64,000 nt of DNA, taken from Micrococcales bacterium KH10. GTDB lineage: Bacteria; Actinomycetota; Actinomycetes; Actinomycetales; Cellulomonadaceae. Location: assembly GCA_900188465.1 (NCBI GenBank), contig FZPE01000001.1, positions 124,001 through 188,000 on the forward strand. The letters run 5' to 3'. Below, piece by piece: positions 63,742 through 64,000 of the stretch. Numbering within the stretch: position 1 is the first letter of the stretch; each line of letters starts with the position of its first letter. Position numbers and translations under genes: made by a program. The notes beneath the pieces are model-generated. The model made no database searches. It was not told where the DNA came from and saw only the letters and a program-made list of their open reading frames with translations.

Positions 63742-64000
63742 CCATCACCGAAAACCCCCTACTGGGCCGCGTCAAAATCGACGTGCAAACCCCACAACCG
63801 GGCAGGTTCGTGCTCGGCCAATCCCTGATCAACTCATCGACCGAACGACTCGCCTCACCCGCCAATGCCACCACCGTGACAAACATCATCGGCTCGGCAG
63901 TTCAAAGCATCACCATCACCCGCAACGTGGGCGACGCAGGCACCTTGAACTTCACCCTGCTCGACGCCGACACCGCCGGACTGTCCCCTGGCTCCTGGGT
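63738..64000 (+). CDS. Distal tail/minor tail protein (5' part, cut by window)
   Basis: ATG 63738 overlaps the tape measure stop by 4 bp. The visible 87 residues (TITENPLLGRVKIDVQTPQPGRF...VQSITITRNVGDAGTLNFTLLDADTAGLSPGSWV) are beta-rich. Their position directly after the tape measure is that of the distal tail protein in siphoviruses. SITITRN and GTLNFTLLD recall the Dit-like fold of actinophages. The rest lies outside the window. Confidence 0.65.
   Translation, partial: MTITENPLLGRVKIDVQTPQPGRFVLGQSLINSSTERLASPANATTVTNIIGSAVQSITITRNVGDAGTLNFTLLDADTAGLSPGSW

Larger units (their letters stand above)
50294..64000. mobile_element. Prophage (HK97-like, long-tailed), left part; continues beyond window
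   Basis: From the polA border onward all genes are of phage type, in the order integrase, primase-helicase, small early genes, HNH, terminase, portal, protease-capsid, connectors, tail tube, chaperone, tape measure, distal tail. Genes are tightly packed with many 4-bp overlaps. Base composition is less GC-rich than the host genes, and codon choice differs. The right end, lysis genes and attR lie outside the window. Confidence 0.93.

Overview
The window is chromosomal DNA from a moderately GC-rich actinobacterium (Actinomycetota). The evidence is gene order: the scpA-scpB-rluB-cmk-der segment next to parA and xerD, ctaB divergent from tkt-zwf-opcA-pgl, the secG-tpiA-pgk-gap block, and whiA-yvcK-rapZ-uvrC-uvrA. 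WhiA, OpcA and a MetPS-type transporter pair point the same way. Genus cannot be fixed from the sequence alone; a Micrococcales- or Actinomycetales-like organism fits.

Layout. (1) 1-5.7 kb: a MarR-family regulator, cut by the window edge, is divergent from a large RND efflux pump. Three evenly spaced palindromes lie between them. A sodium:neurotransmitter-type importer with its tiny MetS-like subunit follows. (2) 5.8-9.1 kb: an accessory island on the minus strand. It holds a VapBC-type toxin-antitoxin pair and a two-gene operon coding for a membrane-anchored surface protein and a lipoprotein that ends in a PD-(D/E)XK nuclease-like (polymorphic toxin type) domain. (3) 9.4-12 kb: tRNA-Pro(GGG) with a strong terminator, then a secreted GH19 chitinase with an acidic linker. 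(4) 12-20.7 kb: a housekeeping minus-strand run from ctaB and xerD through parA, scpA, scpB, rluB, aroH, cmk and plsC to der, mostly with overlapping stops and starts. (5) 21-26.5 kb: pentose phosphate operon tkt-zwf-opcA-pgl on the plus strand, without the transaldolase gene commonly found there. (6) 26.7-43.7 kb: secG, the lower-glycolysis genes, whiA/yvcK/rapZ, uvrC/uvrA, a metallo-hydrolase, a YciI-like protein, terC behind a yybP-ykoY-type manganese riboswitch, uvrB and coaE. Likely LexA boxes precede uvrA and uvrB. (7) 43.8-50.3 kb: rpsA, pfkA, a SAM methyltransferase and polA.

(8) 50.3-64 kb: the left part of a prophage, inserted directly at the 5' end of polA and running off the window. 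It encodes a large serine integrase, a convergent primase-helicase, a palindrome-rich control or origin region with an extended -10 promoter, and very small overlapping early genes including a protein made only of a sigma-70 region-2-like domain. Then come HNH endonuclease, terminase, portal, a fused protease-capsid polyprotein, head-tail connectors, a major tail protein, a frameshifted tail-assembly chaperone, a tape measure protein with 15-residue tandem repeats, and the start of a distal tail protein. The order is that of an HK97-like long-tailed (siphovirus) phage. No repressor or excisionase is recognisable in the part visible here.

The observations most worth following are the lipoprotein-nuclease/surface-protein operon with no visible immunity gene, the region-2-only sigma-like phage protein, the prophage junction that separates polA from any native promoter, the internal start inside the protease-capsid fusion, and the three operators at 18-bp period upstream of the efflux pump.
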